Positions 1 to 7,332 of a stretch of 64,000 nt of DNA are shown in pieces. The DNA is taken from positions 80,107 to 144,106 of the forward strand of contig CALVUJ010000024.1 in the NCBI GenBank assembly GCA_944363575.1. The letters are read 5' to 3'. Numbering within the stretch: position 1 is the first letter of the stretch; each line of letters opens with the position of its first letter. The position numbers and the translations under genes are program-made. The notes under the pieces are model-generated. The model had not been told where the DNA came from. It was given only the letters and a program-made list of their open reading frames with translations, and searched no databases. The stretch is from an uncultured Bacilli bacterium (GTDB lineage: Bacteria > Bacillota_I > Bacilli_A > RFN20 > DUOF01).

Positions 1-553
1 TGGTTTAACAATAAGTGTAGATGGTGTAAAACTTGAAACATTACCTCAAAGTGGGATAGTGTTACCAAGTGTTTTAGATAAAACAATAGGGATTAACAAG
101 TATTACGATACAACAGGTAATATTTACAATACAACTAGCGTTACTGTTTTCTATGAAAAAGAAAATAATGATGAAATAGTATATGTACCTGTGACTAGAA
201 GAGTTATAAATGAAGAAAACATTAGAAGAACAGTATATAATGCGATGTTTGAGGATATTGCTGTAATGAGTGGATTAAGTAAAATAGATGAATTAGAGTT
301 GATAAATACTACTAGTAGCATCAATTTTGAAGAAGAAGATTTAACGATATCTTTAGTAACAAATGCTTTAATTGAAGAAGGAATAGTAGACAATGAATTA
401 TATGAATTGCTTGTTATGACTTATAATGATTTAAATGATATTGAAGTAAGTGTTAACTTTGAAGTTGATGAAGAGCAAGTTAGTGTAAATGGGTATAGTG
501 ATGAAGAGGAGTTTAGTGTAAGTTCAATTATCATTAATGAAATAGAAGCCTGA
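1..553 (+). CDS. GerM-like (GerMN domain) protein, C-terminal part; 5' end outside window
   Basis: The reading frame is open from base 2, so the gene begins before the window; only about 183 C-terminal residues are visible. The pattern VTVFYEK..VYVPVTRRV followed by a helical stretch and a final strand rich V-x-F-x-V-D resembles the GerMN domain of the spore-germination lipoprotein GerM, whose usual position in Bacillus is just upstream of the ysoA-tig block seen here. GerM is an exported lipoprotein needed for SpoIIIAG/SpoIIQ channel assembly in sporulation (family knowledge). The signal peptide and any first GerMN repeat cannot be seen. The domain call rests on weak pattern similarity plus synteny; an unrelated secreted protein is possible. 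The gene ends at a clear terminator. Confidence 0.55.
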   Translation, partial: GLTISVDGVKLETLPQSGIVLPSVLDKTIGINKYYDTTGNIYNTTSVTVFYEKENNDEIVYVPVTRRVINEENIRRTVYNAMFEDIAVMSGLSKIDELELINTTSSINFEEEDLTISLVTNALIEEGIVDNELYELLVMTYNDLNDIEVSVNFEVDEEQVSVNGYSDEEEFSVSSIIINEIEA

Positions 554-568
554 AAAGGCTTTTTTTAT
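546..568 (+). terminator. Rho-independent terminator after GerM-like gene
   Basis: Six-base stem AAGCCT/AGGCTT closed by a GAAA tetraloop and followed by a run of T. It overlaps the stop codon of the preceding gene and separates it from the methyltransferase gene. Confidence 0.85.
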
Positions 569-629
569 TTTATGGAAGAAAAGTAGTTAAAAATTTTTAA
601 TGTGTGTTAAAATAATCTGGGTGTTAGTA

Positions 630-2207
630 ATGGACAATGAAGAGTTATTAAAAAATTATTATAAAGAAACAGATGAAAAGATGCGCTTAAGATATTTAGA
701 TTTAATGTTATTAGATCTTGATATACTAGCTTTAATCTTAAAAAATATTAAAGAAAATGTAGAGTTAAAGAATAATGCTTATGCATTAAATATTTTATCT
801 AAAAAGAAAAAGGTCCAAGATTATTTAAGTGAACACTTAACGTTAACTACTTTATTAATTTTATTAAATAGCGATGATCCTAAAATAAGAAAAAATACTT
901 ATATTATGTTAGGCAACGTTACTTTTAATGGCTATGAAAAACTACTATTAGAAGCTTTAGAAAAAGAAACTACTAATTATTGTATTTCTTCGATTATTCT
1001 TTCTTTAGGGAATTATAAAATAGATGAATTAGAAAAAATATTAAATGATAAATTAAAACAATTAGGGGATTTATTAAAAGAAAATAAAATAGAAGAAAAA
1101 CATTATTTAGAAATTAAAAAAAGCATTGAAAAAGTTCTTTTAAAAAACAGTGATTTTATAAAGCATGAATTTAAGGGGTTTATTGATAAAAGAGGGGTTA
1201 TATTAACTATTATGCCTGCTTTAAAAAATGCTAGCATGAATGAAATAAAAGCTAAATTTAATGATGCTCGTTTTGTTGAAGATGGCATTTTAATAAAAAC
1301 TAATGATTATAATAGTATCTTTAGTTTAAGAACTTTTTATGAAGCTTTATTGTATAGTAAAGAAGGAATTAATCTAGATAAAGATAAAGTTAAAACTTTT
1401 ATTAGTAATATTTTAAAAAAAGGTCTTATTTCTTCTTGCCATTATGAAAATAATAATCCTTTTTATTATCGAATTGAAATAAAAAGTATCATGAATAAGA
1501 AACAAAAAATATGCTTAATTGATAGCATTAAAGAAGAAATAGACAACAAATTAAAGGGAGAATACATTAATAATCCTTCTAATTATGAGTTTGAAATAAG
1601 AGTTAGTGAGAAAGAAAATAAATATAATGTATACTTCAAATTATATACAGTAAAAGATACACGTTATAGTTATAGGGTTACCGATTTACCAGCCTCTATC
1701 AATCCTACGACAGCCTCTATTATCATGCAAGAAATTAAAGGATATTTAAAAGAAGATAGCGATGTTTTAGATGCTTTTTGTGGGACTTTTACGATGCTAA
1801 TTGAAAGAAGTTTTATTAAAAAATATAAATCCTTGACAGGACTTGATATTAGTGAAGAAGCTATTAATTATTCTAAGATAAATGCTAATAATGTGCCTTT
1901 AAAAATTAACTTGATTTGGGAAGACATCTTAAAATATAAAGGATTAGAGTTTGATGAGATAATTTCTAATATGCCTTTTGGTAATCGTGTTTCAAATCAT
2001 GAACTTAATGAAATATTATATAAAAGATTCATTAGTATTTTAGATACTTTATTAAAAGAAAATGGTTATGCTTTTCTTTTAACTAGTGAAATTTCATTAA
2101 TGAAAAATTTAATTAAACAAAATCAAAAATTGAAATTAGTAAAAAATATTTATGTAGAAAGTGGAGGCTTGAAACCGCACTTGTTTATCATTAAAAAAAT
2201 AAGTTAA
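630..2207 (+). CDS. HEAT-like repeat / Trm11-type RNA N2-guanine methyltransferase fusion
   Basis: About 525 residues. The last ~165 residues form a class I SAM methyltransferase: SAM motif I DVLDAFCGTF (about residue 378), acidic GLDIS motif, and catalytic NMPFG (about 447), the N-x-P-F form typical of Trm11/Trm14/RlmL-like enzymes that methylate guanine N2 in tRNA or rRNA. The preceding DLPASINPTTASIIMQ segment matches the linker of that group (normally L-R..lRP.TA). The N-terminal ~170 residues are helical repeats resembling HEAT/Armadillo units rather than a classical THUMP domain. I chose ATG 630 because GGGTG lies at SD distance; an in-frame ATG at 600 has no SD. Substrate is unknown. 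Confidence 0.7.
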   Translation: MDNEELLKNYYKETDEKMRLRYLDLMLLDLDILALILKNIKENVELKNNAYALNILSKKKKVQDYLSEHLTLTTLLILLNSDDPKIRKNTYIMLGNVTFNGYEKLLLEALEKETTNYCISSIILSLGNYKIDELEKILNDKLKQLGDLLKENKIEEKHYLEIKKSIEKVLLKNSDFIKHEFKGFIDKRGVILTIMPALKNASMNEIKAKFNDARFVEDGILIKTNDYNSIFSLRTFYEALLYSKEGINLDKDKVKTFISNILKKGLISSCHYENNNPFYYRIEIKSIMNKKQKICLIDSIKEEIDNKLKGEYINNPSNYEFEIRVSEKENKYNVYFKLYTVKDTRYSYRVTDLPASINPTTASIIMQEIKGYLKEDSDVLDAFCGTFTMLIERSFIKKYKSLTGLDISEEAINYSKINANNVPLKINLIWEDILKYKGLEFDEIISNMPFGNRVSNHELNEILYKRFISILDTLLKENGYAFLLTSEISLMKNLIKQNQKLKLVKNIYVESGGLKPHLFIIKKIS

Positions 2208-2265
2208 ATATATTCTAAGTTTAAAAATTAGTATATAATAAGAAAGATTAGTAGGAGGAGATATT

Positions 2266-3141
2266 GTGGTAGATGCTTATGAGTTACTACTCCAAGATGA
2301 GCAATTAAAAGGAATGTTTGAAAATTGGGGATATGATGATAAAATTATAATTTCTAGATGTAATGATTTATTGTATAAAATAAAAAGCCATCTATATACT
2401 TTTAATTACGAAAGTGTAAAAGAAGGAGTAAGTAAAGATATTACTTTTAATGATGCTTGTATTAATGATATTGTGCAAATAAGAAAACTATTGCAAATGT
2501 TACCTAAAACTCATATCGAAGCATTGCAAAATTTAGGTATTATTGTTATTGCTCCTAATGGTGTTAATTCTAAGCCTTTTATTCCTTTTAATGATATTGT
2601 TATTAAAAATATGGAGAAAGTTTTTGATGATATTTTAGGACAATATCAGAGTAATAAAACAGATATTTTAGCTAATTCTACTTTAAAAACAATTATAAGA
2701 GGAATAAGTTTTGAAGAAGATAAAGAAATTGCTAGATTAAAAGAAAAATTATTAGAATCAATTGAATACAAAGATGTTAACATGATTAAAGATTGTGTTA
2801 GTTTAATTAATCAAGTTCAAAAATTGTCTTATCATTTACAAAGGTGTGAAGTAAAAACTTACCATGATTTTACTAAGGATAAGGCTGCTCAAGATGCTAT
2901 TTCATATACTTTACAAGAAGCCATTAAAGGACTTGAAAAAGCTTCAAATGAAACAAAAAATGTTTTACAAGATTTAGGTGTTGATATGAAAAGACTTATT
3001 AAACCTCATGTTTTAGTTGTACAAAAGGGAATGAGTCCATTTGAAAGTATTAGTGAAAATTATTATTTAGAAGAATTATGGGATCAAATAAAAGTTTTAA
3101 ATAAGTTATGTTTATCTTTAGGAGAAATTGTTTTAAAATAG
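2266..3141 (+). CDS. Conserved-looking hypothetical helical protein
   Basis: 291 residues with a GTG start placed six bases after a perfect AGGAGG. No signal peptide or membrane segment. The sequence is largely predicted alpha-helical, with a charged heptad-like stretch around residues 155-200 (LKEKLLESIEYKDVNMIK) that may be a short coiled coil. No family recognised. It lies 58 bases after the methyltransferase gene; a TATAAT-like box at 2234-2239 could give it its own promoter but no convincing -35 is seen. It is followed at 19 bases by a lipoprotein gene, so the two probably share a transcript. Confidence 0.75.
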   Translation: MVDAYELLLQDEQLKGMFENWGYDDKIIISRCNDLLYKIKSHLYTFNYESVKEGVSKDITFNDACINDIVQIRKLLQMLPKTHIEALQNLGIIVIAPNGVNSKPFIPFNDIVIKNMEKVFDDILGQYQSNKTDILANSTLKTIIRGISFEEDKEIARLKEKLLESIEYKDVNMIKDCVSLINQVQKLSYHLQRCEVKTYHDFTKDKAAQDAISYTLQEAIKGLEKASNETKNVLQDLGVDMKRLIKPHVLVVQKGMSPFESISENYYLEELWDQIKVLNKLCLSLGEIVLK

Positions 3142-3160
3142 TAAAAAGGATGTGAAAAAT

Positions 3161-3889
3161 ATGAAAAAAATATGGATGGTGATTTTATTAGTAGTTCCTT
3201 TTTTTATAAATGCATGTTCGTGTGATAAATTTGATATAAACACATATGCAAGTGCTGTTCGCAATTATAACAATAGTGTAGCAATTGATTATAATCTAAC
3301 TATTACTACTCGTTCTAGTGGCTCCGATAATTATGAATTAGAAGAAAGTAATTATAACTATGAATTTTCTACTACAAAACAAGTATTAAATTTTGCTTCC
3401 ACTTTAAAAAAATATAAAATTATTGTTAGTAGTTCTGGAACAGAAAGTGCACCTCAAAAAGAATATGAATTAAATAGATATTATAAAAGTGATGTTCAAA
3501 AGTTTTACATTAATAGAATAGCCTACGTTGATAATAAAAGGGTTGAAAATATTACTTATGAAAACAAGTATGACTCTACTAGCCCATATCACGTTAATAA
3601 TTTAGTTCCTGTTTTTGATGCCGATAAAATAACGGAGTTTTCTATAACAAAAGATAGTGCTAATAAAGGGTACAGTATTGCTACTTTCAAGGGGGCATGT
3701 CCTACTACAATTGAATGTGATGCTTCTACACTAGTTAGTTATAAAGTGACTATTAATCGTGAATTCTATTTTGATAAAATTGAATTTACCATTGTAAATG
3801 AAGAAAAAACTATTGAATATAAATATGAGTTTTTAAATTATAATAGTGATGTTACAGTTAATTTTCCAAATGATCTAGATAGTTACTAA
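3161..3889 (+). CDS. Predicted lipoprotein, unknown function
   Basis: About 242 residues. The N-terminus MKKIWMVILLVVPFFINACS is a lipoprotein signal peptide with lipobox INAC, so the mature protein should begin at Cys and be anchored outside the membrane. The rest is rich in Tyr, Asn, Ser and Thr with alternating hydrophobic residues, consistent with a beta-rich LolA/LppX-like or DUF-type extracellular fold; three further Cys lie near residues 178-183 region (GACPTTIEC). ATG 3161 is preferred over GTG 3152 because AAGGATG sits about eight bases before it. Follows the unknown 291-residue gene by 19 bases. No specific function can be assigned. Confidence 0.75.
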   Translation: MKKIWMVILLVVPFFINACSCDKFDINTYASAVRNYNNSVAIDYNLTITTRSSGSDNYELEESNYNYEFSTTKQVLNFASTLKKYKIIVSSSGTESAPQKEYELNRYYKSDVQKFYINRIAYVDNKRVENITYENKYDSTSPYHVNNLVPVFDADKITEFSITKDSANKGYSIATFKGACPTTIECDASTLVSYKVTINREFYFDKIEFTIVNEEKTIEYKYEFLNYNSDVTVNFPNDLDSY

Positions 3890-3906
3890 TAACTAACTAT
3901 CTTTAT

Positions 3907-3983
3907 GCACCGTTAGCTCAACTGGATAGAGCATTGGTCTTCGAAACCAAGGGTTACGCGTTCAAGTCGTGTACGGTGCACCA
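3907..3983 (+). tRNA. tRNA-Arg (anticodon TCG)
   Basis: Complete cloverleaf: acceptor GCACCGT pairs with ACGGTGC, anticodon stem TTGGT/ACCAA with loop CTTCGAA (anticodon TCG, reads CGA), T-arm with GTTCAAGTC, discriminator A and encoded CCA. An 8-bp inverted repeat (3878-3885/3894-3901) just upstream overlaps the end of the lipoprotein gene. The 3' half of this tRNA recurs in decayed form at 4911-4943. Confidence 0.95.
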
Positions 3984-4004
3984 TAAACACTTTTAATTTA
4001 GAAC

Positions 4005-4037
4005 AATCTAGCAAGTCTTATTTCGCTAGATTTTTTA
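4005..4037 (+). terminator. Terminator after tRNA-Arg
   Basis: Stem AATCTAGC/GCTAGATT with a 12-base loop followed by TTTTTA; 22 bases downstream of the tRNA CCA end. Confidence 0.85.
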
Positions 4038-4399
4038 TTTTTAAAATTATAATCCAGCAAAAGTTTTAAATTTAATTGTTCGTTTTTTGTCAATGAGTTC
4101 AATTTGCTTAAAGAACTAGAATAATACACTGACACATTTAAGTTCAATAAAAAAACTATCTGCTTTGGAGTATTTGTGGTATGAGCAAAAAAAGTTATAT
4201 TCAAAAGCTCATCTTACACATTCTTAATGGGATAAAGGGCTTATTGATATTTCAGACTTTGAAAAAGATTATGTTAAACAAACTAAACATTTTTTGTAGC
4301 AATGATTCCCAAAAATATTCAATACAAAATCATTAACCGATTAAGATAAATATTAAAAAAGATAAAACTAATGACATAAAAAACTTTTTCCTAATCAAA
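4038..4399 (+). pseudogene. Possible gene debris between tRNA-Arg and pyrophosphatase gene
   Basis: This stretch has no intact gene. Around 4140-4300 the plus strand reads protein-like text in one frame (SSIKKLSALEYLWYEQKKLY, then after a stop WDKGLIDISDFEKDYVKQTK), broken by stops and without a start or SD. That suggests a decayed coding sequence, but a 68-codon frame on the minus strand (3998-4204) overlaps it and neither can be confirmed. The stretch lies between tRNA-Arg and its partial copy, so it may be residue of an inserted element. Confidence 0.35.
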
Positions 4400-4429
4400 T
4401 TGACTTGAAAAAGTACTTTATGATAGTAT
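4400..4429 (+). promoter_or_regulatory. Candidate sigma-A promoter for pyrophosphatase-like gene
   Basis: TTGACT (4400-4405), 18-base spacer, TAGTAT (4424-4429), shortly upstream of a GGAGG Shine-Dalgarno. Confidence 0.5.
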
Positions 4430-4448
4430 CCTAGTGGAGGGATAGATT

Positions 4449-4784
4449 ATGAACGAAAATTATCTAAATAAAACTGTAACAGTGAAAATGGATAGGCCAT
4501 TAGGAACAAAACATCCTAAACACGGGTTTGTTTACCCAGTAAATTATGGATATATTCCAAACACTATGTCTGGCGATGGTGAAGAACTTGATGCATATGT
4601 GTTGGGAATATTTCAACCACTAGAAGTATTTGAAGGAAAGGTAATTGCTATTATCCATAGAACCAATGATAATGATGACAAACTTGTTGTTGTTCCTGAT
4701 GGAAAAAACTACACTGACGAACAAATAAGAGCATTGACCGAATTTCAAGAACAATGGTTTGAAAGTATAATTGTTCGTGCATAA
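4449..4784 (+). CDS. Short inorganic pyrophosphatase-family protein
   Basis: 111 residues. Matches the C-terminal core of family I soluble inorganic pyrophosphatase: YPVNYGYIPNT and GDGEELDAYVLG correspond to the E. coli YP.NYGYI and DGDP.D metal-binding segment, and DDKLVVVP to the D102-K104 strand. The second Asp of the classic D-G-D motif is Glu here, and the N-terminal beta-strands of the usual ~175-residue enzyme (with the substrate Lys/Arg) are missing. Similar ~115-residue proteins exist in Firmicutes (recalled, not checked), so this is probably a natural short form rather than a truncation. Would hydrolyse PPi or a related phosphoanhydride. A separate promoter and strong GGAGG SD precede it. 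It sits inside the tRNA-Arg-bounded segment. Confidence 0.75.
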   Translation: MNENYLNKTVTVKMDRPLGTKHPKHGFVYPVNYGYIPNTMSGDGEELDAYVLGIFQPLEVFEGKVIAIIHRTNDNDDKLVVVPDGKNYTDEQIRALTEFQEQWFESIIVRA

Positions 4785-4910
4785 TAATTAAAAATTTAAG
4801 TTTAAAAATAATAAAATGTCTTTCCGTAAATAACGTAATCAAATATGAAAAATATGTAAAAAATGATAGAAAATATGTATAATCTGGTGTTTGTTTCATT
4901 TTCTTTAAGT

Positions 4911-4943
4911 CAATGGTTACGTGTTCAAATCGTGTGCGGTGCA
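4911..4943 (+). repeat. Partial copy of tRNA-Arg 3' half (possible att site relic)
   Basis: 33 bases matching 3948-3980 of tRNA-Arg (anticodon 3' side, variable and T arms, acceptor 3' strand and discriminator) with four substitutions, all transitions or a single G/T change; no CCA follows. Direct orientation relative to the tRNA. This is the layout left by integration of an element into a tRNA 3' end, with the copy now decayed. Confidence 0.7.
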
Positions 4944-4962
4944 ATTTTATTTATTGTTTTTT

Positions 4963-4985
4963 AGTGATTTTATGATCACTATTTT
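4963..4985 (+). terminator. Hairpin terminator upstream of the ysoA-like gene
   Basis: Stem AGTGAT/ATCACT with a 6-base loop followed by ATTTTT, just after the tRNA fragment. Confidence 0.65.
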
Positions 4986-5058
4986 TATTTAAATATATTT
5001 TTAAATTTTAAATTTGTATCTTATGTTAAAATAAATAATAAAAAAAAGATATTAATAT

Positions 5059-5087
5059 TTGCTAAAGCAATAGCAATTTGTTAGAAT
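5059..5087 (+). promoter_or_regulatory. Candidate promoter with -35 inside an inverted repeat
   Basis: TTGCTA (5059-5064), 17-base spacer, TAGAAT (5082-5087). The -35 is one arm of TTGCTA-aagcaa-TAGCAA (5059-5076), which could be an operator or a chance palindrome. Confidence 0.5.
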
Positions 5088-5121
5088 TTCTAAGGCATGT
5101 CGCTAAATATATGGAGGATGT

Positions 5122-5979
5122 ATGGAAAATATATTAAGTTGCAATGATGAAAACAAACTTTTAGAGGAGTTTACAAAGTTATACAATGCTGGTGATTATG
5201 AAAATTGTGTTACTTACATTGAGAAAAAAATGTCTGTGTTTTCTAATAAGTTTTACGATATCATGATCATTTATTTAAATTCTTTAATTAATACTAATCA
5301 AAAAGAAAAGGCTTTAAAATTAGTGAAAGAAGAACTTTCTATGCCTTATATTCCAATGAATTTTGAAAATAAATTTATGGATATATATAAGGAAGTTGCT
5401 TATATAGAAAAAGAAGGAAAAGAATTTAATTTATCAAGGGAAAAAATTGAGGAGATTTTATGTGTTGAAGAAGATAAGAATATGATTATTCTAGCTATCG
5501 TTGAGCTTTGTAAATTAAATATTAGAGATTTTATAGAGTATATAAATGTTTTCTTTAAAAGAGATGTTAAAAATATCTATAAGGTAATGCTTATTGATGC
5601 TTTAAGAGGACAAGGAGTTGATAAAGAGTTTGTGCTTGTAAATAAAGGCAAAGAGTATAAAGTTATACCAATATATAGTGAAAATGTTTTAGAAAGTAAA
5701 GCATACATTTATATACACAAATTAATTGAAGATAATACTGGGAAAGATGTTCATATTAATAGTATTGCTTTAGAAAATTTAATGTTATATTTAAGTGATA
5801 TATATCCTGCAAGTTTAGATGAAAGCGAATATGCTACCGTGGGATGTGCCTTACATTACTACGCAAGTAAACTATATGGGGAAAGCAAAGAATTAGAAGA
5901 GTATTGTAATTCATATGGTGTAGAAAAAGAAGAGTGTAAAAAATATTTACAAGAATTGCAAAGTGCTTGTGCAATATAA
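5122..5979 (+). CDS. TPR-like helical protein upstream of tig (YsoA position)
   Basis: 285 residues, all-helical, no signal peptide. The N-terminal ~95 residues (FTKLYNAGDYENCVTYIEKK, then a NQKEKALKLVKEE helix) look like tetratricopeptide repeats; the rest is a mixed helical domain like DUF3196-type proteins of Mollicutes. In Bacillus the TPR protein YsoA sits immediately upstream of tig, as here, so this is the positional and probably structural counterpart. Its function is not established; a role near nascent-chain folding is only inferred from the neighbour. Preceded by GGAGG and its own promoter. Confidence 0.65.
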   Translation: MENILSCNDENKLLEEFTKLYNAGDYENCVTYIEKKMSVFSNKFYDIMIIYLNSLINTNQKEKALKLVKEELSMPYIPMNFENKFMDIYKEVAYIEKEGKEFNLSREKIEEILCVEEDKNMIILAIVELCKLNIRDFIEYINVFFKRDVKNIYKVMLIDALRGQGVDKEFVLVNKGKEYKVIPIYSENVLESKAYIYIHKLIEDNTGKDVHINSIALENLMLYLSDIYPASLDESEYATVGCALHYYASKLYGESKELEEYCNSYGVEKEECKKYLQELQSACAI

Positions 5980-6008
5980 TTGAAGTAATAATTTTATTTT
6001 GCTATAAT
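5980..6008 (+). promoter_or_regulatory. Sigma-A promoter for tig
   Basis: TTGAAG (5980-5985), 17-base spacer, TATAAT (6003-6008), then GGAGGAG SD before the tig ATG. The -35 starts directly after the upstream stop codon. Confidence 0.75.
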
Positions 6009-6034
6009 ATATAAGGTTTGGAGGAGAATTATAA

Positions 6035-7315
6035 ATGGAAAAAACTATCGAAAGAAAAGAAAATTGTAAAAGTATTATAAATTTTAAGGTTAATGGGGAA
6101 GATTGGAAGGCAGAAATTGAAAAAGCTTACAAGAAATTAGAGAAAAATGTTAGTGTGCCTGGTTTTAGAAAAGGAAAAGCACCAGAGAATTTAACAAGGA
6201 GTAAAGTTTCTACTGATGAAGTAATGAATGAGGCTTTAAATTCTTTTTTAATGGCTAATTATGAAAAAACTTTAACTGAGGAAAACTTAAATCCTATTAT
6301 TAGACCTGCAGTAAATGTAAGTAAAATTAGTTTAGAAGAAGTAGAGTTATCTATTACGATTATAGGAGCTCCTACTGTTACATTAGGGGAATACAAAAAT
6401 ATAAAAATAGAAAAATCTTTGATTGTTGTTACTGATGAAGATGTTAATGAAGAATTAGTAAAATTACAACAAAAAAATGCTGAGATAAGTGTTAAAGATG
6501 AAGGAACTGTTGAAAACGGTAATATTGTAACTATCGATTTTGAAGGTTTTGTTGATGGTGTCGCTTTTGAAGGTGGGAAAGCAGAAAAGTATGATTTAGA
6601 GATTGGATCACATAGTTTTATACCAGGGTTTGAAGAACAAATCATAGGTATGAAGAGTGGTGAAGAAAAAGATATTAATGTTAAGTTTCCTGAAAACTAT
6701 GCACCTCAATTAGCAGGTAAGGATGCTACTTTCAAAATTAAGTTACATGAAATTAAAATAAAGAGTTTACCTGAAATTAATGACGATTTAGCTTTAGATG
6801 CTAATTTAGATAATGTATCTACTTTGGATGAATTAAAAGAATATTATCGTGAGCAAATTCGTAGTAAGAAAGAAAATGAGGCTAATGATGCCGCTACTAA
6901 TAAATTATTAGAGATTATCGTTAATTGTTCTACTTTTGAAGTAGCAGATGAAATAATAGAGGATGAAGCTAACCATCATTTAGAAGATGTTAACCATCAA
7001 TTAAGTGCTAGAAATATGACTTTAGAGAAATATTTAGAAATGATTAATATGACTAAAGAAGATTTTATGAGCAAATTAAAAGAAGATGCTTTGAAAAATT
7101 TAAAATATGCTTTTGTTATTATGAAAATAGCTGAAGTGGAAAAAATAACAGTTAGTAAAGATGATGTTAATAAAGCATATGAAGATATTTCTAAAATGTA
7201 TGGTATGGCTGTAGATGATGTTAAAAAGGCTTTAGGTAATAGAGAGGAAAGTTTAAGAAGAGATTTAGTAAATCAAAAAGTGCTTGAATTTTTGAAAAAA
7301 GAAAACAATTTATAA
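6035..7315 (+). CDS. tig: Trigger factor, ribosome-associated chaperone
   Basis: 426 residues, the usual length. N-terminal ribosome-binding domain carries the signature VPGFRKGKAP (residues 43-52, normally G-F-R-x-x-K-x-P for docking on L23). The central FKBP-type PPIase domain spans about 155-245 (NGNIVTIDFEGFVDGVAFEGG, KDATFKIKLHEIK without the full 20-base limit being exceeded) and the C-terminal helical arm domain follows. Acts at the ribosome exit tunnel, shielding nascent chains. Strong promoter and GGAGGAG SD upstream; lon follows 17 bases later. clpX, which usually lies between tig and lon in Bacillus, is absent. Confidence 0.95.
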   Translation: MEKTIERKENCKSIINFKVNGEDWKAEIEKAYKKLEKNVSVPGFRKGKAPENLTRSKVSTDEVMNEALNSFLMANYEKTLTEENLNPIIRPAVNVSKISLEEVELSITIIGAPTVTLGEYKNIKIEKSLIVVTDEDVNEELVKLQQKNAEISVKDEGTVENGNIVTIDFEGFVDGVAFEGGKAEKYDLEIGSHSFIPGFEEQIIGMKSGEEKDINVKFPENYAPQLAGKDATFKIKLHEIKIKSLPEINDDLALDANLDNVSTLDELKEYYREQIRSKKENEANDAATNKLLEIIVNCSTFEVADEIIEDEANHHLEDVNHQLSARNMTLEKYLEMINMTKEDFMSKLKEDALKNLKYAFVIMKIAEVEKITVSKDDVNKAYEDISKMYGMAVDDVKKALGNREESLRRDLVNQKVLEFLKKENNL

Positions 7316-7332
7316 TAAAAGGAGGGGTTTGA

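Larger units (their letters stand above)
4785..5121 (+). other. Intergenic region with tRNA fragment, terminator and promoter
   Basis: 337 bases without a gene. It holds the partial tRNA-Arg copy (4911-4943), a terminator (4963-4985) and a promoter with an inverted repeat (5059-5087). The minus-strand frame here (4651-4944) covers the tRNA fragment and lacks a believable SD, so it is not called. Confidence 0.6.

Noticed and set aside
4651..4944. Minus-strand frame of 97 codons
   Set aside because: It overlaps the pyrophosphatase gene and the tRNA fragment and has no believable start.
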